A DNA stretch of 64,000 bases, from contig NC_054869.1 in NCBI RefSeq assembly GCF_018320785.1, forward strand, positions 32,094,289-32,158,288, read 5' to 3'. The notes beneath the pieces are model-generated. The model searched no databases, was not told where the DNA came from, and saw only the letters and a list, made by a program, of their open reading frames with translations. How positions within the stretch are numbered: position 1 is the stretch's first letter; each line of letters opens with the position of its first letter. Positions 13,621 to 26,607 of this stretch are shown here, piece by piece. The position numbers and the translations under genes are program-made. Source of the DNA: Cheilinus undulatus. Its lineage: Eukaryota; Chordata; Actinopteri; Labriformes; Labridae.

Positions 13621-14980
13621 CAGGTCCTCATCTCTTTCCTTGGATAAACAGAAAACATAACAATTCCCAAGATGCACAGGCATGGAAAACACAGAAGGAT
13701 GCAAATGTTCATCTGTAAAGGTCAAAGCTGGGCTAATGGAGGGGGTTTTGTGTAGAGCTCTGCTGGTGGTCCATAGATTCTGTCAGAGCCATTACAACCA
13801 GAAACACAAAAATGTGTCACAGAGCAAACAAAAGACATATTCTTTAGTTCTATTTGACTTAATTTTCCTGTGATAATGAATAATACCAGTGTTTGAATAA
13901 TTTCCTTGGGATCTAGGAATCAAAACAATAGGCTGATTATTACAATACATCAGATATGCTGATCTTAAGCCTTATTGTCTGTTTTTTCTTGTACTTTTGC
14001 AGCTCTGGGGAAGCATACAAGTCAATAAAATGTACGGATGCATGGCTGCTTTGTGCTTCTGTGATTGCAGCTTTCCATTGGTGCAGCTTAAAATATGAGT
14101 GTTTTGCTACAAGGCATGGATTAGACACCTGAGAGCATGTTTGACCCCAGCAGTTTTCTGGCTCTTTGTTTCATTCAGTTGTGTGAATAAACCTTTTATT
14201 TTTGCCCAGTTGAGGATGCAACATGAAGCGAACTCAAGATGGAAAAGGTTCATCTTTCTAGGAACAGGATTAGGCACACTAAATGCAAAAATTTTGCACT
14301 TTCATTTTTTTCTTTAAGTGGGTTTTATTTGAGGCACAATAGTAAGTGAATTATTTACAGGAGATGCAGTCAGCACACCCCCTTTTATTGAGGAACAAAT
14401 TGTCCACCGTGGGATACAGGCAGATAAACATAAGTGCCCCCCAAAGCTTTTTTAAGGCAAAGAAAAATATGGGAAATGATTTAAATACAGAGTACACTCA
14501 CACCAGCATTGGTGTTATGGTCAGACCTAGTTAAAGGTGTAGAATTTTTGCACTGAAATGTCTATATTGATTAAAAAATGACAAATAAAGCTTAGTGTCA
14601 TCCTGCCATTCATTAACAATCACTCATTCACGTGTTTCCCTTTGCCTGCTCTGGTAATCAGCTGGTATGACATCTGCTCACTTAAATTCTTAGCCAATCC
14701 CATTCTGCCACAACCTCTTGATCCAATCATCCTGCTGCTGTCATATTTTGAAATGTGTTCTCCTCTCCTACGCAGTCAGTCATTTTAATGCAACCCTCCT
14801 CCATCCCAGCCACCTCCATTACATCTCATCAGTGTCCAGGTCCAGCCTCTCCGGCATGCTGCACCCCTTCATTGCCACCTCCAAGTTATCTTGTCAGAGT
14901 TGGGGTCAAGCTTCTCAGAAGTCCAATCCTCATTTTATCCCACTCCTTCCATCACCACTACCTGAGTCTAGACTCCATAA

Positions 14981-14991
14981 GGGGGGGGGGG
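14981..14991. repeat. Poly-G run
   Basis: Eleven consecutive G residues occur in an otherwise ordinary non-coding stretch. Runs like this are often of uncertain length in assemblies. Confidence 0.9.
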
Positions 14992-17900
14992 TATCCTGCT
15001 GTCAGCCCCATTACCCCTTCAAGTTAAACATTTTCAACTTCTGCTGCGGTACTTTTAAAAGTGTTAAACTCGTATTAAGTCTCTCCTTATTGAACTGTGT
15101 TATGTTTGAGTTGAGTACTTAAATCCCCTCAAATATTTCCAACAATTTTCTATGTCAGAGAAATTTTTACAGGTGTACTGGTGGCCACCGTGACAAGTCA
15201 CAACCTGTTTATCACTGTCTTGGAAACTGTGGATGTTATGTCAAATACTGCCGCATAAGGAAGCATTAACTGGTCCGGGAAGCTGCTGTTCTGTTGCTGT
15301 ATCTCATTCATGCTTTTTGTTGCTTCTCTGCGATAGAGCATGATTAGTCCCTGATATTGGCCCTGTGCTCTGCCACCATAGGGCTCCCACGTAACTCATC
15401 CTACCAACCCATGATCTCTGCAACAGTGTGGCCCCACACCTGTAAGTGATTCCAAAATACTTTGTGGGTTGCTCACAGAAAGGGATGAAATAGGTACGCT
15501 CTCTTATCACAATGTTCAAATTTTCATCATCTTCGAAAACGTTTGCAATAACTGCCCTTCTATATCATGGTAGATAATGTTGAGACATTATTAACCATTG
15601 TTATCCACATTTCCTTTCACTATTGATGAGAACTCAGACTGATAAGGATCTTATCTGCTTTTTAATTGGTAACTGTTGTAGGCAGTTTTTCTGTCCAGTC
15701 AAATTTTAAAATAACATATCCTATCGTTTAAAACATGTGGTATCAAAATAGTATCAAAGTATATAATTAGACCGTATCAACCACATGTTAATGCACATTT
15801 CATAAGGTTTTTATGTTTACTTTTGATATGTCACTATATCTTTACAACAAAAGTGCATAGTGCGCTGTGCTTCTGATTTGATCTGTTCTTTAATATATTT
15901 ATGTGCATAAGTTTTAGGCATAAGCACTACTGATTCATCATAGACCTCATGTGCCACAACCCAGGGCTGGGTCAACAGACACGTGTGTTGCTTGGCAGCC
16001 AAGGTCAAGCTGGACAGCATTTCTCTGGTCCAGGCCTTTTCTCCCCCCTGGTGATATGCCTGAAGACTGTTGGAAGTTTTGGGCCGATAGTACAACCAGG
16101 GGCTTGTGACAACCCTACCACCAAAGTGGACAGAAGCCTAGGCTGTGTTTACTTGCCAAATCCACCCCTACCTCTGCCCTGTAGGTGTGGATTTTGTTAT
16201 TTTTTCAAAGGATTATTTTATCATGCCCCTGGTAATATGCAAAGACATCCAGAGCATGACCAGGGTTGTGTCAATTCTCCTTTCTGCTCACTGCTCAATA
16301 ACCATGATTATTTAGGTCTCTATAATGCTTATATGAAATTTTAATATTGCTACATTCACAGCACAAAGCAGGAAGACCACTTTAACAGCTCTTCTCCCTC
16401 GTTTGAAATTCATCCATGGAACAAAAACAGTGTGTTTAGTAAATACACTGTATAAAGTGCAATTTCTGTGGAACAGTGTGTTGGCATGGAGTCATATTTT
16501 CCACACTTACACACCAGGTAAACTCGGGATCTCCCCCTGCTCTAAGCTTTCAAATGAAGGTTCTCTGGTCTCTCTTTCAGCCTGCTGTATAAGTCTGGTC
16601 TGTATCCATCTGTATAAGTTCTTCTTCAGTGAACTCCGGTTCATACAAATATCCTCTCGTATTCACAGTAAACGGGACATCATCATCACTCTTGTCAAAA
16701 TTGCTCGTTATCTTTGTTTTAGCTTGATGAGGTGTTATTATTCCTGAAGAAGTCTGCAGACCCACACAGCTGACCAGTGGATGTGTGAACAGTAAACAGT
16801 GTGCGGAGGCGGAAGGATACAAAATGGCAAAAGTTGCATCATAAATGACACAGAGGGTTTTTTTTGGGAGAAATGAAGTGCTGTGTATGTTTTCAGCAGG
16901 CGAGACAACAGATTTTCTTGGCCCATTTATTCATAAAACTCGTTAATTTACACGAACAAAACGTTCCCATCTACAGCCGCTACGTGCCAGCTCTCTCCAG
17001 GCTCGTAATAACAACAGGATCAAATTACACGGAAATCACTGGAGGCTAATGCCACTACTATAGCCAAGCACCTCATACCACCCAACTTCAAAAATCCTTA
17101 AATATCCCTTTAAGAGCACCCCGTGGTGGACTTTACATTTAAAACTATTTTAATTACATTGTACTTGTGACCCTATCTGCAGTAGTGTAAAACATGGCTT
17201 CCTTGCTGTTACTCCATCAGGTCTTTCATTAAAGGGCACCTCCTATGACTAATCCACTTGCTATTGACAAGTACCTTTAACAACTCCACTTAAAAAGTGA
17301 CAAACTATCCCTTTAGGATATTCTATTTATGCAAGAGGACATTTTTGATTGATGGTTGTGATACAGGAAGTTCAGGGAGCTCATCAAAAACATTAGTGTT
17401 CTCTCTGTGAAGACTATGAATACCAATGGGAAGCTTAAAGGAAGTCGTTTTGTCTGTAAGTGAAAGAAAGCACACACAGAAGAAGGAAATAATGAGAAAA
17501 TCTCTAAGGAATGCAGAGCATAATGGAAACAAGGTGGAGTCGTCTTTAATGAAAACTATTTTTAGCAGGATGCTGCTGTGCTGAGGTCAGTGGGTGATCT
17601 AATGGTAGCTGCTGACCAAACCCACATGTTTGTGCAGTCATACTTCCTGCATTAAAAAGGAACACAACTGCATGTAAGCAAAATTTTATCTGAGAAAGCG
17701 ACAGAAATCAACAGATGTGTTGGAAGAAATCATTTCACTTCCATTCAACAGGTGGGAAAAGTGATTAAATGCTGAGAAATAAACTTCTGGTCCTGAGATC
17801 TGACCTCCTGAGAGAGATAGAAGTGACTTTTACAGTCAATCACATTTAAGCTCCACACATAGAGAGACAAAAATGTTCCTTACTGTACAGCCTGTAAACT

Positions 17901-18204
17901 ACAGGTTCTCTTTAAAACCATTACATAAAGTGTTTTTCAGACATGAAGAAAATCTACTCTTATCACCATTGCTTAATGAGAAGTGAACATGTTTTACCTC
18001 AGACTGTTGACAACCATCAGCAGACCAAACATTCCAGTGTCACGGTCACATGAATGCAGGTCACATGGAGTTAAGCCTGATGATATAACTCCACACCCAA
18101 GACAGAACATCTTACATTTCATAAGGATGCCTACTGGTCTCCTCCCCATTGAGGTCTTTGGGGCATGTTTAATAAAGCTCAACCTGTGTGAAAACATGCT
18201 AAAG

Positions 18205-19365
18205 CAGAAAGTGCAGCTAATGCATCTCCGTTAGCTGCATGGGCTACGTAGATAATGGCCCTATGTAGCTAACATAGCAAAAGCTAATCTCACAAAGTAG
18301 CTACATAAGTTACATTATCTACACTATCTAAATAGTTAAGTAAGTTTTAGCTACATTTGTAAAAGCTCAAGTTGCTAACGCGTATTTAACTATAGATAAC
18401 ATAGCTGACATAGATATGTAGCTGACGTAGCTAAAGCTAAGCTCACAAAGCAGTTGTGTAAGCTATATTGGTACTCTATCAATTCAGCTAAGTTAGCTTT
18501 AGCTATGTTTGTTAGAGCTCACGATGCTAAAGCTAACTTAATTATTGATAACATAGCTATATAGCTAACAAAGTTATGCATTTAAGGCTGCAAATGCTAC
18601 GCTCAAAAAGTAACTATGTAAGCTACATAGATACGCTATCCATGCAGCTAAGTTAGCTTTAGCTATTTTTGTTAAGGCTCACATTGCTAAAGCTAACATT
18701 ATTATGGATAGTTAACAAAGCAATGCAGCTAAGGCTGCAAATGCTCTGTCAAAAAGTTGCTATGTAAGCTACATAGATATGCTATCCATGCAGCTAAGTT
18801 AGTTTTTGCTATTTTTGTTAAAGCTAACATTGCTAAAGCTAACACTATTATGGATAGCTAACAAAGCAATGCTGCTAAGGCTGCAAATGCTCTGTCAAAA
18901 AGTAACTATGTAAGCTACGTAGATATGCTATCTACGCAGCTAAGTAAGCTTTAGCTATTTTTGTTAAAGCTCACATCGCTAAAGCTAACATTATTATGGA
19001 TAGCTAACAAAGCATTGCAGCTAAGGCTGCAAATGCTCTGTCAAAAAGTTGCTATGTAAGCTACGTAGATATGCTATCCATGCAGCTAAGTTAGTTTTTG
19101 CTATTTTTGTTAAAGCTAACATTGCTAAAGCTAACATAATTATGAATATCTGACAAAGCAATGCTGCTAAGGCTGCAAATGCTCTGTCAAAAAATTACTA
19201 TGTAAGCTACGTAGATATGCTATCCATGCAGCTAAGTTAGCTTTAGCTATTTTTTTATCTAAAGCTTACATTGCTAAAGCTTACATTGACAATATAGCTT
19301 TGTAGCTAAGGCTGCAAAAGCTAAGCTCACAAAACAGCTATGTAGATATACTATCAACATTGCCC
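18205..19365. repeat. Tandem array, period about 146 bp, GCTA-rich
   Basis: The anchor AAGGCTGCAAA recurs at 18584, 18731, 18877, 19023, 19169 and 19308, giving spacings of 147, 146, 146, 146 and 139. Each unit carries CAAAAAGT, TATGTAAGCTAC, GATATGCTATCCATGCAGCTAAGTTAG and TTGCTAAAGCTAACATTATTATGGATA. Units further left (18205-18584) are more diverged. There are about seven to eight units in all. There is no coding capacity. Confidence 0.92.
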
Positions 19366-22129
19366 GGTATCCGTACACCTCATAAAGGCATATAACTGCC
19401 AGGTGGTAGTTACAGTCAAGCATGTTTATTGTTTTGGTAGTATCACGCGTCTTTGTAGAATGGAGATTTTCAGCTCCAGATTTTAGCTTCTAGTTGAAGT
19501 ATAGCCACTGTAGTAATCTGGAGGAGATAAAGTGAAACTTACAGTGGACCAACAAGAAGTCTCAGGAGGTGACCAGGATGACTTAACGTACACTTCTCTC
19601 TCACGCAAACATGTACGCTGGTTTTTCATGGGTGACTGTACCACTGGGGATGTAACTTGAAGCTGGCAGGTAGGCAATTGTTCTGTGTTTTTCCCCAGAG
19701 AGTGAGAATCTGTGTCAGCCCAGAGTCCCAGTACTCCTTGTCTCTTCTGATCCAGGGTCTCTCAGCTGTGTCAGGACAGGGTCTCCCCTCCGCGACTTCC
19801 AGCCCAAACTCCGATCAAAGGCCAGCACCGACCCGGCTCTAATTGAAAACAGACCCAGCCTGCAGGAATATGCTGAGTCCAGATAAACGCCACGCATACC
19901 AAACACATGAACTCAGCAGAAAGAGACAGAACAGGAATTACACTCCAAGTTTGCTGCACATGTGACAAGGAGGGAGTGTGTGTGTGGGGGGGCTTTGTGA
20001 TTAAAACCTCTGAAGCATGATTTTTTTTTTCAACCCATATGTTGTTATCTGTGCCAGCACTGATAACAACCAAAATTTCTGCTATGGGATCATATTTTTT
20101 GAATTATTTGATCTACCATGCTTAATGGACTGCATGACCTCCCTCCACCAATGAGCCAGATTCAAGCCTGAAGCAGCTCCCCATGAGTGCTACTTCACAG
20201 GCTTTTTAATGTGCAGGTGCTTTCTGAAGATGCACAGTTGAAGTGATGAATATGTAAATAATCGATTCATTTGCACGTTACAACGTGTGGATTCTGACTC
20301 CTCTGATATAAATAACACTCCAGTTGGTGATATGTGATATGGCTTCAAGTCAATATTATTATAGATATAGTCTTGTAGTATTCTAGCAATAGTATTATAG
20401 ATAATAGTTTGACATAACACAAACTTTTTGAATTCTCTGCAAAAATTAGATTAAAAATGGATACAAATCAAATCATAAAGCAGCTGCAGATGGTGACTTA
20501 TAATGGACGGATTTATCAGTAGGTATCTTGACTTTGCAGTTCCCTCCCCTTTGTCTTTTTTTTAATCCTTTAAAGCCTGATAACCAACATAATAACCAGA
20601 AAATTCTCAATTTTTTGGGAACTGTGATGTTTGTATCACAGCTGTATATATATTTACCAGGTTGCCAAAAACACAATTAATTTTATCTTAGAACTGACAA
20701 GAAAATCAAAAGCCCATTTCCTAAAATATCTCGGTATTGTTCCAGGGCCTGCCTTGGTGATTGTGAAATAGGGAACCATCAGAGAAGAACAGGTGTACCT
20801 TCCTGCTAGTTAAGTTTTCATCTTTGTATTTCTGCTTTCATGCCATCAAACACTTAAAATAACATCCTGATTTATCAGTATGTGCTTTAGCTTATCTTAT
20901 AAGTTGGGACAGTGAACATTTGCTTCTCTAAATCTATAAAAGGCCTTTCTCAAAGTCTAATGAGAAACAGCAGCTGTATAAACACACCATGCAATAACAA
21001 CATGTTCAGTTTTTCATACTTATACCTGGGCTTGGAATATGACACTTGATCTCAAACAAACCATTTCCTTTTAACAGAAATCCTGTGTTTGCTTTTGCAC
21101 TTCCTCTTTCAATATAGTTTTATTATGAGCAGGAATATGAAGGATGAAATCATTGTGGTTTCCCTTGGGCATTTCCTGGCATTATAATGTCACATTAAAT
21201 CAGCAATAAGAGGAAATCAGGGTCAAGCACACAATGGCACTTGGTGTGAAATTATTTCATGTGAAGTACTGAAAAGAGGGTGTGTTTGTAACAGATAGCA
21301 GATCCAAAATGAAGCACTGGTTTCATGGCTGGATTGAAAAATGAATGACGAGCACATGTGTTGCAAACAGAGGGACATTTTCTTATAAACGTGAACCCAA
21401 ACTCAAAGATTTATGAGGTTTAAGTTCTCGTTTCTTGGTGAAATCAGACCTGAGTGTTGCACAGAAGGGTGCAACAGGAATTGGGCGTGCTCTGCACAAG
21501 GACGTCGAGACACTGATTCAGTCCTTATGAAAGCAGTGTGGTCAGCAGCAGCGTCTGTGCCAGCAGGTCATTAGAGGGGGAAACCCTGTTCTCACAGCTT
21601 CTGCACTGCCTCTCTGTGCCAGCTACTGAAGCAGAATGAAAACAAAGACATTTCACGGTTTGGTAATGAGTAAACAAGGCTTAAAAGACTACAAAATACA
21701 CAGAGGGGTTAAAAAAAAAAGAGCAACAAAAGGGGAAAATATAAAGTCATTTTCTTCTCTGTAACGAACAGCTGGGATAGGGTTGGTCTGGAATTTCTCA
21801 ATTTTTGGATGGTCACCACGCTGACGACAAGGGTACAGAATGTTTCTGGGTCACATTCAGTAAATTCCAGGGAATCACAGAGAGTCCAAAAAGAAGAGAG
21901 CCAAGTCTCACAGGAGCAATTCAATTCAAATTCAAAGAACTCTATTTATCAGTTAGGGACTTCATTTGTGTATTAGTGATGGTGAAAACAACATAAGCTT
22001 TTGAAGCTTAAAAGAGGCAAAGCAGCAGGGACAACTTACACCAGAGATGTAATGTGTCACAGGGTCCTTCTCAGTTAATTTCTCTCCCCTTCCATTCCCC
22101 ACTCTTGTTTCCTTGTGTCTTATCTCTTC
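19366..22129. other. No feature recognised
   Basis: Ordinary AT-rich sequence. ORFs reach at most 100 codons and none is recognisable. Confidence 0.55.
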
Positions 22130-22320
22130 CCAGTGAGTTTTCTAGTCGTCTGACTACCCAAAGCACTTTTGCACTGCAGGCTGCAGTTACCCATTCACAC
22201 TTGTTGGCTCCACATTCACAAACCAATGACGAAGGCTGCTATGTCAATATGAGTGTTAACTATGCATATATGAGCATTAACACAACGCTGACGCAGCAGT
22301 GGAAGCAGCTTGGGGATAAG

Positions 22321-22951
22321 GGCCAATCCCATATCTACCCCTTAACCCTTCCACTTAACCCTTCCCCTTCATCTACCCCTATGTTTACCCCTTCCCCTTG
22401 CCCCTTGAAACAAAGAGAGGTAGGGGTGAAAACATTCCCCTGCGAAATGAGACGCCACTTGATTGCTGTTCATCATCACACATTACCGATAAACAGTGCA
22501 TTATCAAAGATGACAATAAAGCTTGTCACAGATCTCCGTGTTGAACTTCGACATTTATTTATACAGTTAATAGCTCTCATTTACTAATGTACATACCAAA
22601 AATACATTAAACTCCCATTCCTAGTGGCCAAAGATTGAATATATGAGAAAAAAAAACAACTGTCATATTTTCTACAATTATTTATAAATGGCGAAAAATT
22701 TATATTCACACACCTCCCCACTCTGTTGTCCCATTTCACAAGTGAATGCAATGCATGGTGGGAAATTCATCATACCCTTTGGTTTCAAGTGTGGTCCTGA
22801 AAAATCTTCTTTCCAGGGCTACGCAGCCCTTGGCCCTTTGCCCTAGCCCTCTATTCAAAAGAGAATTGGGACACCCCTTCCCCTTACATGAACGCGCAAA
22901 ACCAAGAGGAAGGGCTAAGATAAGGGGTAAGGGGTAGAAATGGGACTGACC
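22321..22951. mobile_element. MITE with CCCAT..CTACCCCTTA ends
   Basis: The left end GGCCAATCCCATATCTACCC and the inverted right end GGTCAGTCCCATTTCTACCC are similar over about 30 bp (roughly 26 matches). The subterminal parts are CCCTT-rich and the centre has no transposase. The ORF spanning the left half (22054-22587) is a by-product of the low-complexity sequence. The superfamily is not assigned because I could not define the target duplication. Confidence 0.7.
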
Positions 22952-22954
22952 TTG

Positions 22955-23280
22955 AGGCCCCGTCCACACGGAGGCCTCAATTCAGGAGTATACACAAACG
23001 TTTTTTTGTAGTATCGGCGTTTCATCCACACAGAAACGGCGTTTTGGGCGACTGTAAATGATACTTTTTGAAAACGGGTCCCAGAGTGCACAAATCAGTA
23101 AACGACTACAGTTTCGTCTCCATGTGGACAGCCAACTGCATCTTTCTTGAAACAGTTATGTCACACATAGCGTAGCTCTCTTAATCGACTGCATGGGTCC
23201 AGCCAAAACAGCAATATATCAGCGTTTCGTTCAAAACAAAACGCCAATATATCGTTTTCGTTTCCGTGTGGACGGAGCCT
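22955..23280. mobile_element. MITE with AGGC(C/T)CCGTCCACACGG ends
   Basis: The left end AGGCCCCGTCCACACGGAGG and the inverted right end AGGCTCCGTCCACACGGAAA match over about 18 bp. Inside, AAACGGCG and AACGCCAATATATCG style motifs recur in inverted pairs, giving a strongly foldable 326-bp element. This terminal sequence is familiar from fish hAT-type MITEs. It starts three bases after the preceding MITE. Confidence 0.75.
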
Positions 23281-23884
23281 AAGTGTCTTGCCTAAGGACA
23301 CATCAACATGTGACTGCAGGAGCAATTAGAAAGTGAACTCCCTGGCCTTCCAGTTGAGGGACTGGACTCTTCCACTGTGCCACAGTCCCCCCAAACTCAA
23401 AAGAAAGAGAACTTTCTGCTATGGAGGACAAGTATGAACAAGCAAGTCTAAAGCTTTGAGGGAGGTTACTGTGAAATTGTCAGGGTTTTGAGTGAAAAGG
23501 GCTTTATGTGTACAGATCAGTGTCATTAGGTTTGATGTATAAGGCTTGTTCATGTACATTCTTGGGATCTGTACAATGCACCACAGAGGTATGTGATATG
23601 TTGCTATACTGATATTGTTATTAAATATAATTTCATTATCCTGTATAAATATGTACAGCTTACCAGTATGTTTTATCATCACTGTGTGTTGAACATATTT
23701 TCAGCAGATCAGTGCTTGGAGAATAAACAGACAAAAAAGTAATGAACCACGGGAAGATGCTGTACCTCCAAACCAATCATATTGCACCTCTGGACAAGAC
23801 ATCAGATAAAGAAACACTGGCGCATCTTTGCTCTTTCAGAAGTCTCCTCTCTTCTCCATTATCCCTACCTTGCCTGCATTGAAG

Positions 23885-24451
23885 CAACATAAAGCTGACA
23901 AGCTTTATGGAGATTTTCCAGCAGGACTTGGCACCTGCCCACACTGCCAAAGGTACCAAAAGCTGGTTCAATGACCATGGTGTTACTGTGCTTGATTGGC
24001 CAGCAAACTGGCCTGACCTGAACCCCATAGAGAATCTATGAGGTATTGTCAAGAGGAAGATGAGAGACACCAGACCCAACAATGCAGATGACCTGAAGGC
24101 CACTATCAAAGCAACCTGGGCTTCCATTACACCTGAGCAGTGCCACAGGCTGATCGCCTCCATGCCATGCTGCATTGATGCTGCAATTCATGCAAAAGGA
24201 GGCCCAACCAAGTATTGAGTGCACAGAAATGAACAGACTTTTCAGAAGCCTGACATTTCTGTTTAAAAATATCCTTTTTTATTTATCATATGTAATATTT
24301 TAATTTTCTGAAACGCTGAATTTTGGGTTTTCATTATCTGTAAGCCATAATCAACATTTCAAGAAATAAAGGCTTGAAATATTTCACTCTATGTGTAATG
24401 AGTCTATATAATAGTATATGGGTTTCATTTTCTGAAATGAGTGACAAAAAA
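23885..24451 (+). mobile_element. Tc1/mariner transposase, 3' half only
   Basis: The plus strand encodes, with one stop, the C-terminal half of a Tc1-type transposase: the second catalytic Asp in QDLAPAHTAKG, the Glu in DLNPIENL, then RKMRDTRPNNADDLKATIKA and the tail HAKGGPTKY ending at a TGA near 24218. The 3' non-coding tail runs to about 24451. The 5' half is absent. Minus-strand ORFs over it are shadows. Confidence 0.82.
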
Positions 24452-25571
24452 TAATATACTTATGTCTGCTCAGGGCCTCTGTAGATATGGCTGCCTCCAT
24501 AACAAACTCTGTCTCTAATAAATCCTCTACAAAATTAAACTCACTGTCTTGTGTTCCCATGTTTTACCGTTTGGGTTTTTACTTGTGTCATGCTCTTTAG
24601 TCAGTCTTCTTCCACAGCATCTGAAAGGTTTTTCCTGCGCTTATCTTGTGGATGCCACTCTCTCACACTTAATGTTGTGTCTGTTGAATGTGGTCAGCTG
24701 TTCAGTCTGAATTGAGATCTGTTGTTTCCTGCTTTCAAGACTGTGGTGAGTAAAATGATTGCCCAAAACAAAGCATCTTCATTCTGGATGCTTTTTTTTT
24801 CCACTACATAAGAGCCAGAAACCAGAAACCACTATGAGGTGATGGGTCCAGTCATATATGGAACTGTCACATTTAGCATGAGCAGATAAGTGTAAATATT
24901 CTCATCTGAATTCTTTTTTCTCTCCAAAGCCTCATGCTCTCAAAATTTATCTGTTTTGCTTATTTAGAAGAACCAAAGCTTTAGGCCAGGGAAGAGCAAG
25001 AATGTAAAAACAGGAGCACCCATTTCCTCAGGCGTTGGCAGTGCTGACAGAAGGCCTGGGGGAAGAAATTACAACAGGCTGTGTGTATCGTGTTGAGTTT
25101 ATGTCAAAAAACGAAAACCAGAGATAAGAAAAGAAAGTATAGGACATAAAGAGAGGCAGAAATGAGTGAGTTATTAAGCAATACAGAATAATCTAAATAA
25201 ATAAATAAACCAAGGCAAATATAACTACATTAACTTCCCCTCCTTCCTCCTCTCTCTCTTCCCTGATCAAGCCTAGCTTAACAAGGTGATTGGCAGCTGC
25301 TCTGGCCTGTTTAAGACATCCCTATATGTGCACTCCATGAAGACATGCCCAACAGGAAGTGAATTTTGCAGACAGGAAGAGTTAGCAAATAACATCCTGC
25401 ATTAATAAACTCTTGACAGTCTCTGCAGTTTAGTGGGACCTTTTTCACCTCAGTGAGGGGGGTGCTTCCCAGCTCCCTCACAAGTTCACGCTAAAATAAA
25501 CATCTACTGAAATGATTACCAGATAATTTTCTAAACACATTTATGGTCCCTATATATACACCCTCTTTAAA
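24452..25571. other. No feature recognised
   Basis: Ordinary non-coding sequence between two Tc1 remnants. A short AAATAAATAAATAAA run lies near 25195. Confidence 0.55.
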
Positions 25572-26607
25572 GTGACCTAATTTGACAGAGGTCCAGCCAA
25601 TCGGTGCTTGTAGTCTTACAATTAGAGAAATGGGGATCACATAAGAGCAGTGAATGTGTCTCAAGTGATTGTAGTATAAAGACACCTGTGTCTGAAAGGT
25701 CCAGTCACTGGTTGATCAGTATTCATAGCTACCATTACACCATGAAGACAAAAGATCCCCCCATCAACTCAGAGAAAAGGTTATTGAAAAGAAACCGTGC
25801 AAGAAGGAAACCAGTGAGAGAGGCCACTAAGACACCTATGACTACTCTGAAGGAGTTACAAGCTTCAGCAGCTGAGACAGGAGAGACTCTGTACACAACA
25901 ACGGATGCCCGGGTTCTTCACCAGTCAAAGCTTTGTTGGAGAGTAACAAAGAGATAACCACTGTTGAAAAAACTCAAATCTTGAACAGAGTTTGCCGAAA
26001 GGTATATAGGAGACTCTATGGTCAAGTGGAGGAATGTTTTTTGGTCTGATGAGACCAAAATGGTGCTTTTTGGCAATCAGAGAAGATGCTATGTTTGGTA
26101 GAACATGTATTTTCAAGCAAGACAATGAGCCAAGGCATACAGTGAAAACTTCACAGAAATGGTTTAAAGACAACAGGGTGAATGTTCTGAAGTAGCAGAG
26201 TCAAAGCCCAGACCTCGATCCAATAGAAAATTTGTAGCTGGACTTTAAAAGGGCTGTTGACAACCGGTCCTCATTCAATCTGACAAATCTTGAGCAGTTT
26301 TTCAAAGTACAATGGAATAAAGCAGCAGTGTCCAGATGTGCAAGCCTGATTGAGACCTATCCACACAGACTCAGTGTTGTGACTGCAGGAGGTGATTATC
26401 TATTTAGTTCCATTTTTATATTATATATTTTTTATTCAATTGACATCACTTTGTAGAGATCTGTTTTCATTTTGACATTAAATTGGTTTTTTTGGGGGCA
26501 ATTTTTTGTCAAAAAGGCCAAATTATATGGATCATGATTGATTAATAAAATTAATTAAGGGGTAAAACACTCAAGGGGTGAGGGGGTGGGGTACTTTTTA
26601 TTGGCAC
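25572..26607 (+). mobile_element. Tc1-like transposon, second copy of the 7.2-kb family, 5' truncated
   Basis: The sequence from AAGTGACCTAAT on is a close relative of 7438-7890, including AGTGAATGTGTCTCAAGTGA and GTATAAAGACACCTGTGTCT. Unlike that copy it continues through the catalytic region (FWSDETKM-like near 26041, QDNEPRHTVKTS-like near 26117, DLDPIENL-like near 26214). It ends in a terminal repeat matching the 5' end of the first copy in inverted form (TACTTTTTATTGGCAC, 26592-26607). Stops and frameshifts show it is dead. Confidence 0.82.

Larger units (their letters stand above)
12651..18204. other. No feature recognised (apart from the candidate promoter and poly-G run)
   Basis: Non-coding sequence with scattered ORFs of at most 134 codons that show no recognisable domain. 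AT content is typical of the window. Confidence 0.55.
22130..23395 (+). repeat. Older interspersed repeat split by two MITEs
   Basis: The left piece (22130-22320) has TCTGACTACCCAAAGCACTTTTGCACTGCAGGCTGC and CCATTCACAC. The right piece (23281-23395) has AAGTGTCTTGCCTAAGGACACATCAACATGTGACTGCAGGAGC. In the common teleost repeat these two parts are contiguous, joined through CTTGGGG-TTAAGTGTCTTGCC. The two MITEs at 22321-23280 therefore lie inside it. Confidence 0.6.

Noticed and set aside
18205..19365. CRISPR-like array
   Set aside because: The whole 146-bp unit repeats without unique spacers, and the context is a vertebrate genome.
22054..22587. 177-codon ORF, one of the longest in the window
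   Set aside because: It crosses the boundary between an old repeat and a CCCTT-rich MITE end. The Pro/Ser/Thr-rich translation is low-complexity and not a known protein.
23777..24224. Minus-strand ORFs of 132 and 62 codons
   Set aside because: They are antisense to a Tc1 transposase fragment on the plus strand whose catalytic motifs are recognisable.
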